Below, in pieces: positions 1 through 9,245 of a stretch of 64,000 nucleotides of DNA. The stretch spans positions 930,001 through 994,000 of the forward strand of contig NZ_JOOA01000002.1 of assembly GCF_000712055.1 (NCBI RefSeq), read 5' to 3'. The notes under the pieces are model-generated. The model saw only the letters and a list, made by a program, of their open reading frames with translations, did no database searches and was not told the origin of the DNA. The stretch's first letter is position 1; each line of letters starts with the position of its first letter. Both the position numbers and the translations under genes were made by a program. The DNA comes from Ruminococcus sp. HUN007. Its GTDB lineage: Bacteria; Bacillota; Clostridia; Oscillospirales; Ruminococcaceae.

Positions 1-383
1 CCCTCATCGGCAGTTTCGTATCTGAAATAGCTGCTCATATCCTGCTGCGGTTCAGCATACTGTGTCCCCGGCATCTGCACGGATGCAGCCTGACCGGCTG
101 TATACTGAGGTGCTGCGTTCGGATATATTTCTCCCGCATTTTTATCGAGGGAGATCGTTGAGCGCTGGTTTACAGGATCAGAATTAAGCTCAAACAGCCT
201 GTCGAGTGAAACGCCGTAAAGCTTTGCCAGCTTAAGCAGATTTTCTGTATCCGGCGAGATATCTGCACTTTCCCATCCCGCAACAGTCGGCAGATCTGTT
301 CCGAGCTTTTCAGCCAGATCTGCCTGCGAAAGTCCGTTCTGCTTTCTTAAAGCTATAAGTTTGTTTGCTATCGTTTTGTCCAT
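1..383 (-). CDS. XRE-family HTH transcriptional regulator (partial, runs off window start)
   Basis: The minus-strand frame opens at an ATG (bases 381-383) behind an AAAGGGG-type ribosome binding site about 9 bases upstream and is still open at base 1. The first 65 residues form a Cro/C1-type helix-turn-helix: MDKTIANKLIALRKQNGLS, then QADLAEKLG and a second helix containing VAGWE, ending in LLKLAKLYGVSLDRLFEL. After that comes a low-complexity Gln/Pro/Ala-rich stretch, which suggests a linker to a C-terminal, possibly membrane, domain outside the window. It lies 34 bases downstream of the lipoprotein gene on the same strand, so the two are probably co-transcribed. The HTH assignment is firm; target and signal cannot be told. 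Confidence 0.85.
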   Translation of the reverse strand, partial: MDKTIANKLIALRKQNGLSQADLAEKLGTDLPTVAGWESADISPDTENLLKLAKLYGVSLDRLFELNSDPVNQRSTISLDKNAGEIYPNAAPQYTAGQAASVQMPGTQYAEPQQDMSSYFRYETADE

Positions 384-417
384 TTTCTTCTGCCCCTTTT
401 AATTTTTATGTATTATG

Positions 418-1260
418 TTATTCTGCTTTTTCTGTATCTGCAGCAGCCGCTGTCTCAGATCCTGCTGTTTCTGTAACTTCTGCAGTTTCAGCAGTTTCTT
501 CCGCTTTCTTTTCCGTTACCGCCGGTGCAGTTTCTCCGGAAATACTGCCGGCAGCGTCATCTGCAGCCGGTTCTTCAGCATCTTCAGGATTTTCAAAGTA
601 ACTGTCGTAAAGATATATTTTGCCGTTTATAACGGGAAGAATGAATTCAAGTTTGTCTGTCGTCCTGGATTTTGAGCCTCTTATTGTCTGATCAAAGTAA
701 ACGTAATAGAGATCATCAAGTCTGACATCATTCTTAAATGCATCTTTCATCCTTCGTTCAAGATCTGTAACTGATTCATCACTCAGCTGAAGTACGGATG
801 TAACGGATGCAAACATGTAAAAATCATCACCGTACTGCTCAGCCATTGTTTTTTTCAGGCTCTGCATGTACTCATCGTTTGTTTCACCGTACAGCTTGTT
901 TTCATTTTCTATCGATCTCTTGTAAAAGTCAGGGAACGCATCGAAGCACTTGTCATGATCTGCTTCAGTAAGGCCGTCACAGTACTGCTTGAGAAGATCT
1001 TCCGCGGCTTTGGTTACATCGGAATTGTCGGTACAGTAACGGTTCTCTGAAATGCCGGCTTCTTCTGCGGCCTTTTTCTGTTCTTCAGATAATTCTGGTT
1101 TTTTTTCATTACTGTTTTCCATACCGGCAGCTGATGATGAAACACTGTCATTATTTTCAGTATTCTGCCCGTTGTTTCCGGCACAGCCTGCACTTGTCAA
1201 AAGCATAAGGAGCGAAGCTGAAAAGGCTGCCGCCCTCCCGAACCACTTGTTTTCTGACAT
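418..1260 (-). CDS. Putative lipoprotein with acidic, Ala/Glu/Thr-rich C-terminus
   Basis: This is a 280-residue secreted protein with a bacterial lipoprotein signal: a short basic start (MSENKWFGR), a hydrophobic core, and lipobox LTSAGC with Cys near residue 26. A GTG 15 bases further upstream is in frame but overlaps the AAAGG ribosome binding site, so the ATG at 1260 is the better start. The mature part begins with an Asn/Ser/Glu linker, then a mainly helical region (around residues 70-200) and an Ala/Glu/Thr-rich tail of roughly 45 residues. I recognise no catalytic motif. It is probably the first gene of a two-gene unit with the XRE regulator, under the promoter at 1300-1328. Function unknown; a membrane-anchored, surface-exposed protein is the most that can be said. 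Confidence 0.75.
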   Translation of the reverse strand: MSENKWFGRAAAFSASLLMLLTSAGCAGNNGQNTENNDSVSSSAAGMENSNEKKPELSEEQKKAAEEAGISENRYCTDNSDVTKAAEDLLKQYCDGLTEADHDKCFDAFPDFYKRSIENENKLYGETNDEYMQSLKKTMAEQYGDDFYMFASVTSVLQLSDESVTDLERRMKDAFKNDVRLDDLYYVYFDQTIRGSKSRTTDKLEFILPVINGKIYLYDSYFENPEDAEEPAADDAAGSISGETAPAVTEKKAEETAETAEVTETAGSETAAAADTEKAE

Positions 1261-1299
1261 AAAATTAATCAACACCTTTGCATTAATACTCTGTTATAT

Positions 1300-1328
1300 A
1301 TTATAAGGTTACTCGGGTTTAATTGCAA
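1300..1328 (-). promoter_or_regulatory. Sigma-A-type promoter for the lipoprotein gene
   Basis: On the minus strand, TTGCAA (1323-1328) and TATAAT (1300-1305) are separated by exactly 17 bases, about 40 bases upstream of the lipoprotein start codon. The rest of the 1261-1659 intergenic stretch is AT-rich and shows nothing else apart from the divergent promoter at 1575. Confidence 0.7.
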
Positions 1329-1574
1329 CTGAATTAATGAAATTCTAATAAAACTCATACTAAACACCATGTGAAATATCATAACTCTCTGTACATTCTC
1401 AGTTAAATGTACACAGAAATCAAAAATCCATTCAATTGTTTTTTGTAAGTTTTCCACAATCCAGTTATCTGAAATCATACCAGTTTTTATGATTTCATTT
1501 ATGTGCAATCGCTGAATAACTATAGTTTTTAATTTGTGTTTTGCACAATTTTTCAGTAATCTTTGTTAATGTTA

Positions 1575-1603
1575 TTGACAAATCCGTAGGAGAAGTATAT
1601 CAT
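1575..1603 (+). promoter_or_regulatory. Promoter for the CHAP-domain gene
   Basis: A perfect TTGACA -35 (1575-1580) is followed after 17 bases by TATCAT (1598-1603). It sits about 55 bases upstream of the CHAP gene start codon, whose ribosome binding site is the AAGGGG just before the ATG. Confidence 0.65.
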
Positions 1604-1659
1604 AATAGCATAAGAAAAATCCACAACACTCACAAACTACACCAAGGGGATTATCTGCT

Positions 1660-3000
1660 ATGGACACTCACTTCCGTTCCGTATTATCATCTTTTTTATC
1701 AGCAGCAATTATTTTCACTTCTGCTGCACCGGCTGTATCAGCCTATGAAAACCAGTTTGACATCCGCACTGAAGCTCCTGAAAACAATGAGGAAGCTCCG
1801 GAGTACCGCTACTACTACAGTACCGAGAATCCTTACAACACTTTTCACTGCGAAATGCCGAACTGTACAGCATATGCGTGGGGACGCATATTCGAAATAT
1901 TAGGGGAAGCACCGCTGCTCAGCCGCAACAACGCCGGCAGATGGTACGGTGAAAACAGAAACTCACACGCTTACTCATACGGATGCGAAGCAAGAGACGG
2001 ATCAGTAAAATGCTTCGACAGATATGACAACTACACCGGCCACGTATCAGTTACGGAATCTGTTTCGGAAGACGGAAATACAGTTCTGATCTCTGAATCA
2101 CAGTACGGCGGTGCACTTTTTACAAGCTACGAGGAAATGTCTGATGCCACATGGGAAAACAGAGGCTACAGACTTCTGGGATATATTTATCCGGATGACA
2201 CTGAAGGCAGATTTTACGGTGATGCTTTCAGAATAAAAACCGGTTTTTCAGAAGATTATCTGACACGCACTGACGAATCAGATCCTGCTTTAAATGCAAG
2301 AAATGCTTCAGATGTACGACAGAATTTCAGATTTGAACCGCTTGAAAACGGCAGTTACAGAATATGCTCAGTTTATTCTGAGCTTGTTCTTACAAGAACT
2401 GAAAACGGAGTATTCTTTCTTGAAAATGATCTTTCGGAAAACACCGAATGGAGTGTTCTCACTGAGATCAACGACCTTTACACTATATGTGATCCGGCGG
2501 ACACCAATCAGGTACTTGCCTTCACCGAAGGCAGAGCTTATGTTTCAGAATACGAAGCACTTGATGACCAGTTCTGGGATCTGAAACGCGTGACCGGAGA
2601 TACTGATCTTAACACCACTGAAAGAAATATAGTATTCTCGCTTGACTGTACAGCATCAAGAACTGAATACTACACTGATGAATTCCTTGATCTTTCAGGA
2701 ATAAAGTTCTTCCTCAACAACAGGGAGATCGCAAACGTTGACACAGCTAAGCTTACAGCTTTCTACGATTTTTCAGTTCCGGGAACACAGACAGTCACAG
2801 TTGTCTACGGATATTCAAGCATTTCATTTGACGTTACTGTCACAGAACCTGGTGAAAACGAGGAAGTAATACGCAACAGTGAATTCAGATCAAACATCGC
2901 AGACTTTATACTTCTTTCATCTGATGTTGAATTCAGCTCTGATTTTGATGTAAACCTTGACGGAACTGTCAATTCACTTGACCTTATAACGTTCACATAA
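1660..3000 (+). CDS. Secreted CHAP-domain protein with ricin-like and Ig-like regions and a degenerate dockerin end
   Basis: The 446-residue protein starts with a signal peptide (hydrophobic core, cleavage near APAVSA, residues 22-27). Residues 60-170 fit a CHAP amidase/endopeptidase: a Cys in NCTAYAWGR as nucleophile and a His in TGHVSVTES, the usual Cys/His pair of peptidoglycan hydrolases. Residues 190-310 resemble a beta-trefoil carbohydrate-binding region, and residues 320-405 a bacterial Ig-like domain. The last 25 residues contain one dockerin-type calcium loop (DVNLDGTVNSLDL), but the preceding half lacks a recognisable first loop and the protein ends right after the loop. A full dockerin has two such segments of about 22 residues, so this one is truncated or diverged. 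Likely acts outside the cell on peptidoglycan; attachment to a cellulosome scaffold is uncertain. Confidence 0.75.
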   Translation: MDTHFRSVLSSFLSAAIIFTSAAPAVSAYENQFDIRTEAPENNEEAPEYRYYYSTENPYNTFHCEMPNCTAYAWGRIFEILGEAPLLSRNNAGRWYGENRNSHAYSYGCEARDGSVKCFDRYDNYTGHVSVTESVSEDGNTVLISESQYGGALFTSYEEMSDATWENRGYRLLGYIYPDDTEGRFYGDAFRIKTGFSEDYLTRTDESDPALNARNASDVRQNFRFEPLENGSYRICSVYSELVLTRTENGVFFLENDLSENTEWSVLTEINDLYTICDPADTNQVLAFTEGRAYVSEYEALDDQFWDLKRVTGDTDLNTTERNIVFSLDCTASRTEYYTDEFLDLSGIKFFLNNREIANVDTAKLTAFYDFSVPGTQTVTVVYGYSSISFDVTVTEPGENEEVIRNSEFRSNIADFILLSSDVEFSSDFDVNLDGTVNSLDLITFT

Positions 3001-3066
3001 AAGGCTTATAAAAACGGCAGATACATATGCAGTCAGATACATTTACATTAATTCGTTAATAAACAG

Positions 3067-3127
3067 GAAATTGCCGGGCTTCGCCCAGGAGCCCCCGCTG
3101 ATTTATGAATAAATCAGCGTTTCCTTA
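3067..3127. repeat. MITE-like element, partial copy (one end only)
   Basis: This stretch carries a GC-rich hairpin half (GGGCTTCGCCC) followed by the terminal segment ATAAATCAGCGTTTCCTTAA. The same end occurs in the near-complete copies at 27768-27884, 38717-38831 and 49201-49314 and in the fragment at 44405-44425. The other end is missing here. Confidence 0.7.
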
Positions 3128-3153
3128 ACACTATATCAGCGACTCCATAAATA

Positions 3154-3198
3154 AAAAAACAGAGGATGCATATCATAACGTGCATCCTCTGTTTTTTA
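3154..3198. terminator. Bidirectional intrinsic terminator
   Basis: The perfect 11-base inverted repeat CAGAGGATGCA / TGCATCCTCTG is flanked by A-run and T-run on opposite sides, so it can stop transcription from both the CHAP gene (plus) and the small membrane protein gene (minus). Confidence 0.85.
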
Positions 3199-3207
3199 TT
3201 AAACGGA

Positions 3208-3783
3208 TCATTTCTTCTTTTCCTCTGTCAGAGCCATTGTTTTATAGATCCTGCGGAAATCCTCTTCGTATTTCGGAAATTCTTCAGCATCTGCCACACA
3301 TGTAAGAACGTATGAACGACCCTCTCCCATCACATAAGCTGAAAGTGCCGAAAATGTTCTTATTCCGCTGTCAAGCGAAAGCCCGTAATCGAAACGCACC
3401 ACATGCACCTGAGCGCCTGCAAGCATTTCATCTTTTTCTTCTCTTATATTAAATGAATCGGTAATATTTTCATATTTTCTGACTGCATTGTATGCATAAT
3501 TCACAAGATCATTGTCTACTTTTTCTGAAGTAAGACTGACCGTTGCTCCGTCCTTGACATATGATGTATAGAATTCATTCTGAGTTTTTTCATAATCCTC
3601 AGGAACGTAGAGAGAAATGCCGGGAACTGAAGTGTTTTCCCACGGTTTCATACCAAGCCTGAGCATTTCATAATCGGTTATCTTTCCGCCGTTTCTTATC
3701 ACTATAAAGTAGAGACCGGCAAGAACGGCAGCAACAAGAAAAGCTATGACCGCAAATATAACTGCAACCTTTTTTTTACTCAA
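3208..3783 (-). CDS. Small membrane-anchored protein of unknown function
   Basis: This 191-residue protein has one N-terminal transmembrane anchor (residues 5-28, rich in Val/Ala/Ile/Leu) and an extracytoplasmic domain of about 160 residues with alternating strands. The fold pattern (VPGISLYVPEDYEKT, then a long central segment and VLTCVADAEEFPKYEEDF near the end) resembles PsbP/DcrB-like lipoprotein domains, but that is only a resemblance. The start is a TTG at 3781-3783 behind a weak GGAAAGAAG ribosome binding site; no better start is available. It lies just downstream of rnpB on the same strand. No catalytic motif seen. Confidence 0.65.
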   Translation of the reverse strand: MSKKKVAVIFAVIAFLVAAVLAGLYFIVIRNGGKITDYEMLRLGMKPWENTSVPGISLYVPEDYEKTQNEFYTSYVKDGATVSLTSEKVDNDLVNYAYNAVRKYENITDSFNIREEKDEMLAGAQVHVVRFDYGLSLDSGIRTFSALSAYVMGEGRSYVLTCVADAEEFPKYEEDFRRIYKTMALTEEKKK

Positions 3784-3813
3784 ATTTTATTCTTCTTTCC
3801 GGAAATATAATAA

Positions 3814-4158
3814 AATGAGTAAGCCTGTAAGCCGGGTTCTGTCGTGTACGGTAATTTATCTACGACCTGCGTCGCCGCAGGCCTCTAGCCGTCATTACAG
3901 GCTGTCCACCGAGCAGATGTTACGACAGACTGTACCAATAGACGTTGCATCGGACAGGGTTTACATAGCAGTACAGTCTCCTGCACTCTGGTGAGCTCTT
4001 GCCTCGCCTTTCCACCCTTACCGGAAAAACCGGCGGTATATCTCTGTTGCACTGGCCCTGGAGTCGCCTCCGGCTGCTGTTAGCAGTTGCCCCGCTCTGT
4101 GATGCCCGGACTTTCCTCATGACCTTAAACGATCACGCTACCGCACAGCTTACTCATC
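3814..4158 (-). ncRNA. rnpB: RNase P RNA component (M1-type)
   Basis: This is the catalytic RNA of ribonuclease P, which trims the 5' leader from pre-tRNAs. On the minus strand the hallmark conserved segments appear in order: GAGGAAAGTCCGGGC near the 5' end and ACAGAACCCGGCTTA near the 3' end. The outermost bases (GAUGAGUAAGCUG and CAGGCUUACUCAU) pair to form the closing helix. The length of about 345 bases is typical for a bacterial RNase P RNA. The 5' end follows from the promoter at 4165-4193, whose TATAAT-like box is about 7 bases upstream. Open frames overlapping this region on both strands are incidental. Confidence 0.97.
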
Positions 4159-4164
4159 TATTCT

Positions 4165-4193
4165 ATTGTACACATTTGTCCGACAGGTGTCAA
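4165..4193 (-). promoter_or_regulatory. rnpB promoter
   Basis: Minus-strand TTGACA (4188-4193) and TACAAT (4165-4170) lie 17 bases apart, placing the transcription start at about 4158, exactly where the RNase P closing helix begins. The remainder of 4200-4560 shows no gene or clear structure. Confidence 0.85.
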
Positions 4194-4567
4194 GTGCAAT
4201 TTTTCAGCAGGCAGGAGTCTGAATTACAGATATTATGTATAATTAATGTTCATATTTCTGTATGGCCGCGGAAGCTATAAAAAAACACATGTTCGCGGCA
4301 CGGAAACAACTCTATTTAATTCCTTGATTTCCCTTTAAATCCAATCATGCAAGTTGAGAAGCAGCTACTTGCAAAAATCTGTAATAATTCTGTAACTTTC
4401 AGCCTGCAAACATAGGATTTTGTTAAGCGAACATGTCAGAGGCTCTGAATGCCGTATCTGCGTACTTTTGCAACACTGATATAATTTTCCTGCAACTCGC
4501 CTGAAGCAGAAATTCTAATATCTGACAGAAAAATTTCATGTTTTTCAAATTTTTTCTGATTTTTATC

Positions 4568-4596
4568 TTGATTTTTTTAAAGAGATATTTTATAAT
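4568..4596 (+). promoter_or_regulatory. gdhA promoter
   Basis: TTGATT (4568-4573) and TATAAT (4591-4596) are separated by 17 bases. Transcription would start near 4603, leaving a leader of about 65 bases that ends in a strong AGGAGG ribosome binding site before the gdhA ATG. Confidence 0.75.
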
Positions 4597-4645
4597 TATT
4601 TTCGTGAGTGATTCAGAGAAAAAATCACTTGTAGTAACAAGTTAA

Positions 4646-6037
<1,392 letters not shown>

Positions 6038-6083
6038 TTAACTGCTTAAACTTATCTTAAACAGACAATATAAACTCATAAAA

Positions 6084-6126
6084 AACAAAGGTACTTTCAG
6101 TTCATTCTGAGAGTACCTTGTTTTTT
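6084..6126 (+). terminator. gdhA intrinsic terminator
   Basis: AAGGTACTTTCAG and CTGAGAGTACCTT pair across a short loop and are followed by a run of T residues. Confidence 0.85.
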
Positions 6127-6187
6127 ACTGTCTTTTATGATATAATTGATTATGTTCTTTACTATTTTTAATAAAGCAGGTTTTATA

Positions 6188-6679
6188 ATGTACAAATTAA
6201 ATATAGTTCTTTTCGAGCCGCAGATTCCGCAGAATACCGGAAACATTGCAAGGACATGTGCTGTTACAGGTGCTTCGCTTCATCTTGTTGAGCCTCTCGG
6301 CTTTCAGATAGATGACAAAAAGCTCAAGCGTGCGGGCCTTGACTACTGGGACAAGCTCGACATCACATACTATAAAAACACTGACGATTTCTTTGCAAGG
6401 AACAACGGTAATTTCTTTTTCTTTACCACCAAAGCAAAGCATAATCACAGTGATGTCTCCTACCCTGAGGACAATGTCTACATTATCTTCGGGCGTGAGG
6501 ATGCCGGCATCGATGAAAAGATACTTTATGAAAACATGGACAAATGTGTCCGCATTCCTATGCGTGATACGCTCAGAAGCCTTAATCTTTCAAACTCCGT
6601 TGCCATCGGTGCATACGAAGTATTAAGGCAGTGGGGTTATCCTCACTTAAGTTCCGAAGGAAAACTTACAAAATACTGA
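6188..6679 (+). CDS. trmL: tRNA (cytidine(34)-2'-O)-methyltransferase, TrmL family
   Basis: SPOUT-family methyltransferase that adds a 2'-O-methyl group to the wobble base of tRNA-Leu isoacceptors using S-adenosylmethionine. The 163-residue length fits TrmL/YibK. Diagnostic motifs are FEPQIPQNTGNIARTC at the N-terminus (motif 1), IIFGREDAGIDE (motif 2) and IPMRDTLRSLNLSNSVA (motif 3, the knotted cofactor site). I place the start at the ATG at 6188, where the family's N-terminus begins (MYKLNIVLFEP); the frame is open 42 bases further upstream but that stretch is not family-like. The next gene follows after 24 bases on the same strand. Confidence 0.93.
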   Translation: MYKLNIVLFEPQIPQNTGNIARTCAVTGASLHLVEPLGFQIDDKKLKRAGLDYWDKLDITYYKNTDDFFARNNGNFFFFTTKAKHNHSDVSYPEDNVYIIFGREDAGIDEKILYENMDKCVRIPMRDTLRSLNLSNSVAIGAYEVLRQWGYPHLSSEGKLTKY

Positions 6680-6703
6680 TATAAAGGGAAATGGAGTAAA
6701 ACT

Positions 6704-7579
6704 ATGAGCAAAATCAAAATTATCACAGATTCCGCATCGGACATTGATGTTAAAACAGCTGAAGAATACGGCATCTGCCTTCTTCCGTTCACAGTACTTA
6801 TAGACGGAAAGGAATATACTGACGGTGTTGACCTCACTCCGGATGAATTCTATGAAAAAATGAGAACCAGCAGTGAGCTTCCGAAAACTTCACAGGTAAA
6901 GACGGAACAGTTCACAGAATGTTTTGAAAAGCTCTATGCTGAAGGATATACTGAACTGATCTACATTTCGATATGTTCGACCGGTTCATCCACATACAAC
7001 AACGCACTTAAAGCAAAGGAACTTTTCTTTAACGAACACCCGGATGCGAAAGATAAAGTAAATATAACCGTTATCGATTCATTCAACTATACATTTACTT
7101 ACGGATATCCTGCTGTCGAAGCCGCTGCAAAAGCTGCAAGAGGATGTTCCGCTGATGAAATAACTGCTTTCATAGAGGAATGGCTTTGCTGTGCTGAAGT
7201 TCACTTTGTTTCATACACTCTTGAATATGTCAGAAAATCCGGACGTATATCAGCCGGAGCTGCTTTCATGGGTGAGCTTCTCGGTCTCAAGCCTATTATA
7301 TCCATTATTGACGGCGAATCTAAAGTAACTGACAAGGTCCGCGGAGAAAAAGGCATCATTCCGAAGATAACGGAGATAGCAAAGAACAATATGATACCTC
7401 AGACTCCGTATATTCTCCTTGAAGGAAGCCTGCCGGATGAATCAGCTGCACTGAAAAAGGAAATAACCAAAGCTGTAGGTTATCCGCCGGAAAGAGTCGT
7501 AAAGATCGGCCCTACCATAGCTTCACATGCAGGCCCGAAGGTTATAGGAATCGTACTCAAAGGCCAGCGCAGAAGATAA
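6704..7579 (+). CDS. DegV family fatty-acid-binding protein
   Basis: 291 residues, the normal DegV length. The N-terminal signature IITDSASDID and the central TSQVKTEQF and CSTGSSTYNNA segments are typical. The last domain includes KSGRISAGAAFMGELLGLKPI, where the family contacts lipid. DegV proteins (FakB type) bind a fatty acid and present it to the kinase FakA; several paralogues usually exist per genome, and which lipid this one prefers cannot be read from sequence. There is no fakA next to it. The ribosome binding site is GGAG, 6-7 bases ahead of the ATG. The stop codon is one base before the GTG of the downstream membrane-protein gene, suggesting translational coupling. Confidence 0.9.
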   Translation: MSKIKIITDSASDIDVKTAEEYGICLLPFTVLIDGKEYTDGVDLTPDEFYEKMRTSSELPKTSQVKTEQFTECFEKLYAEGYTELIYISICSTGSSTYNNALKAKELFFNEHPDAKDKVNITVIDSFNYTFTYGYPAVEAAAKAARGCSADEITAFIEEWLCCAEVHFVSYTLEYVRKSGRISAGAAFMGELLGLKPIISIIDGESKVTDKVRGEKGIIPKITEIAKNNMIPQTPYILLEGSLPDESAALKKEITKAVGYPPERVVKIGPTIASHAGPKVIGIVLKGQRRR

Positions 7580-7580
7580 G

Positions 7581-9107
7581 GTGATTTTTATAAAAAAATA
7601 TGCTTTACCTTCAGGCATTATTGCACTGATCCTGTGCATGGCATCGTTTTACCTGATAACTGCTGATTCGGTGTTCACTGTACATGATGACATTCTTACA
7701 TATATGCAGGTCCAGAGAGGAAACCTTTGGCAGACTGCCGTGGATGACGCAAAGCACGGCAGGGTCGGCCACATTCCCCTGACCTTTCTGCTTTACATCC
7801 CCTACTTTTTTAAAAGTCCTCTTATTGTAAGGGCTTTTTCGGCAGGGGCTGTTTTGTTTGACATGGCCGGACTTTATTATCTTGTAAAGAATAATACAAA
7901 CAGGCGTGCCGGTCTTCTTTCATGCATACTTTTCATTTCGTTTGCATGCATATCAAACCAGCACAACCTGTTTGTTTCCTATATTATCGGTCATCAGATA
8001 CCATCGGGTATGGTACTGTTTGCTTTGGGTATCTTCACAAAATATTATCCGGAACGGAAAGGCAGAAAAAAACTTATCGCAAGTGCCGTACTTCTTACGT
8101 GCGCTTCACTTCTCTATGAAGCATGTACGGCGTATATACTGCTGTTTTTATTAACAGCATACTTGAAAAATGAAGGAAAGTTCACGGAAAAAGTTTTAAA
8201 GGCCTTAAAGGATAATATCATTCACTTTGCTTTCCTTGCGTTTTACGTACTGGGCTATTATTTATGGCGCAGATCATTCCCTTCTGACTATTCTGGTTCG
8301 GTACTCGCCTTTGACAATATTCCGCAGAGTTTTATAACAATGTTCCGCTACTCCTTCGGAATGGTTCCGGAACTTCCAGCTGCGGCAATGCTAATCAAGG
8401 GATACGTCCCTGTTTCAGAAATATTAAGCGAACTAAAGCTATGGATGCTCACAGCCCCCCTTGCGGCAGCCGTTTCATTCGGAATACTGTTTCCGGAAAC
8501 GGAGATAAAGCAGAAAAAAGGCACGCTTATCCTATACTGTCTTGCAGGTATAGTAATTCCTAACCTCATAATCAGTTTCACACCAAAATACGCTGAATGG
8601 ACTAAAACCGGAAGCTATTCCTACGTGACTTCATTTTACAGCTACTTTTTCCTGATACCGCTTTTCATTTTAGTTTTAAAATGCATAGTTAAAAATGAAA
8701 ACAGAGTATCGGTAACTGTTCTGAGCGTGCTCGTATTTGCCGTGTCACTTGTTTCGTCTGTGAACAATGCAGCATGGAACCGTTATTTCAGAACTGATCT
8801 TGAAAGATACAAAGCATTTTCCGATGCCGTTTCATCAGATTACTTTGATGCTCTTGAAGACGGTACAACAGTTTATATACCTGACTACGCCGGAATACAT
8901 CATGACATGTCGATAACGGAAAGCTTTGTTTCCATATACACCGACGCAGATCTTACATTTACAAATGAGCCGGAAAACATTGATTTCGCAAGACATGTTA
9001 TAATGCTGAAGTACGATCCGGAACAAAAAACCGTTAGCTGCGGAAAAATGAGTCAGGATATGAGCTTCACTCCGGAATTTACGACCGCAGCATCTTCCTC
9101 TTCCTGA
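7581..9107 (+). CDS. Polytopic membrane protein, possible GT-C-type glycosyltransferase
   Basis: This 508-residue protein has roughly ten to twelve hydrophobic segments spread over residues 8-400 and a soluble C-terminal tail of about 100 residues. The first extracytoplasmic loop carries an Asp pair (FTVHDDILTY, around residues 32-41), the position of the acidic motif in GT-C lipid-linked-sugar transferases. That is the only hint of function, so the assignment is tentative. Translation probably starts at the GTG one base after the DegV stop codon, with no strong ribosome binding site of its own, consistent with coupling. It is followed by the bidirectional terminator at 9174. Confidence 0.6.
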   Translation: MIFIKKYALPSGIIALILCMASFYLITADSVFTVHDDILTYMQVQRGNLWQTAVDDAKHGRVGHIPLTFLLYIPYFFKSPLIVRAFSAGAVLFDMAGLYYLVKNNTNRRAGLLSCILFISFACISNQHNLFVSYIIGHQIPSGMVLFALGIFTKYYPERKGRKKLIASAVLLTCASLLYEACTAYILLFLLTAYLKNEGKFTEKVLKALKDNIIHFAFLAFYVLGYYLWRRSFPSDYSGSVLAFDNIPQSFITMFRYSFGMVPELPAAAMLIKGYVPVSEILSELKLWMLTAPLAAAVSFGILFPETEIKQKKGTLILYCLAGIVIPNLIISFTPKYAEWTKTGSYSYVTSFYSYFFLIPLFILVLKCIVKNENRVSVTVLSVLVFAVSLVSSVNNAAWNRYFRTDLERYKAFSDAVSSDYFDALEDGTTVYIPDYAGIHHDMSITESFVSIYTDADLTFTNEPENIDFARHVIMLKYDPEQKTVSCGKMSQDMSFTPEFTTAASSSS

Positions 9108-9173
9108 TCAGTTTTTACTGTTCAGTTATCAGGAGGCCGCTTCACAGTCAGAAGACTAATAAATACCAGTATC

Positions 9174-9226
9174 AAAAAAGCCGCTTATTTACATCGTCTG
9201 TAAATAAGCGGCTTGCATTTTTTTTA
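9174..9226. terminator. Bidirectional intrinsic terminator between converging genes
   Basis: GCCGCTTATTTAC and GTAAATAAGCGGC form a perfect 13-base stem. An A-run precedes it and a long T-run follows, so it can serve the membrane-protein gene on plus and the GH74 gene on minus. Confidence 0.9.
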
Positions 9227-9245
9227 CTCTGTTGATCCAGCCTGA

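Noticed and set aside
1269..1508. 79-codon minus-strand frame in the first intergenic region
   Set aside because: It overlaps the promoter of the lipoprotein gene, has no ribosome binding site and reads like AT-rich noise.
3746..4280. Open frames on both strands across 3746-4280
   Set aside because: They overlap the RNase P RNA, which has its hallmark segments and a matching promoter; the frames have no ribosome binding sites or protein-like composition.
4200..4560. Riboswitch upstream of gdhA
   Set aside because: The gdhA promoter at 4568 lies downstream of this region, so the bases are not part of its leader, and no conserved aptamer pattern is visible.
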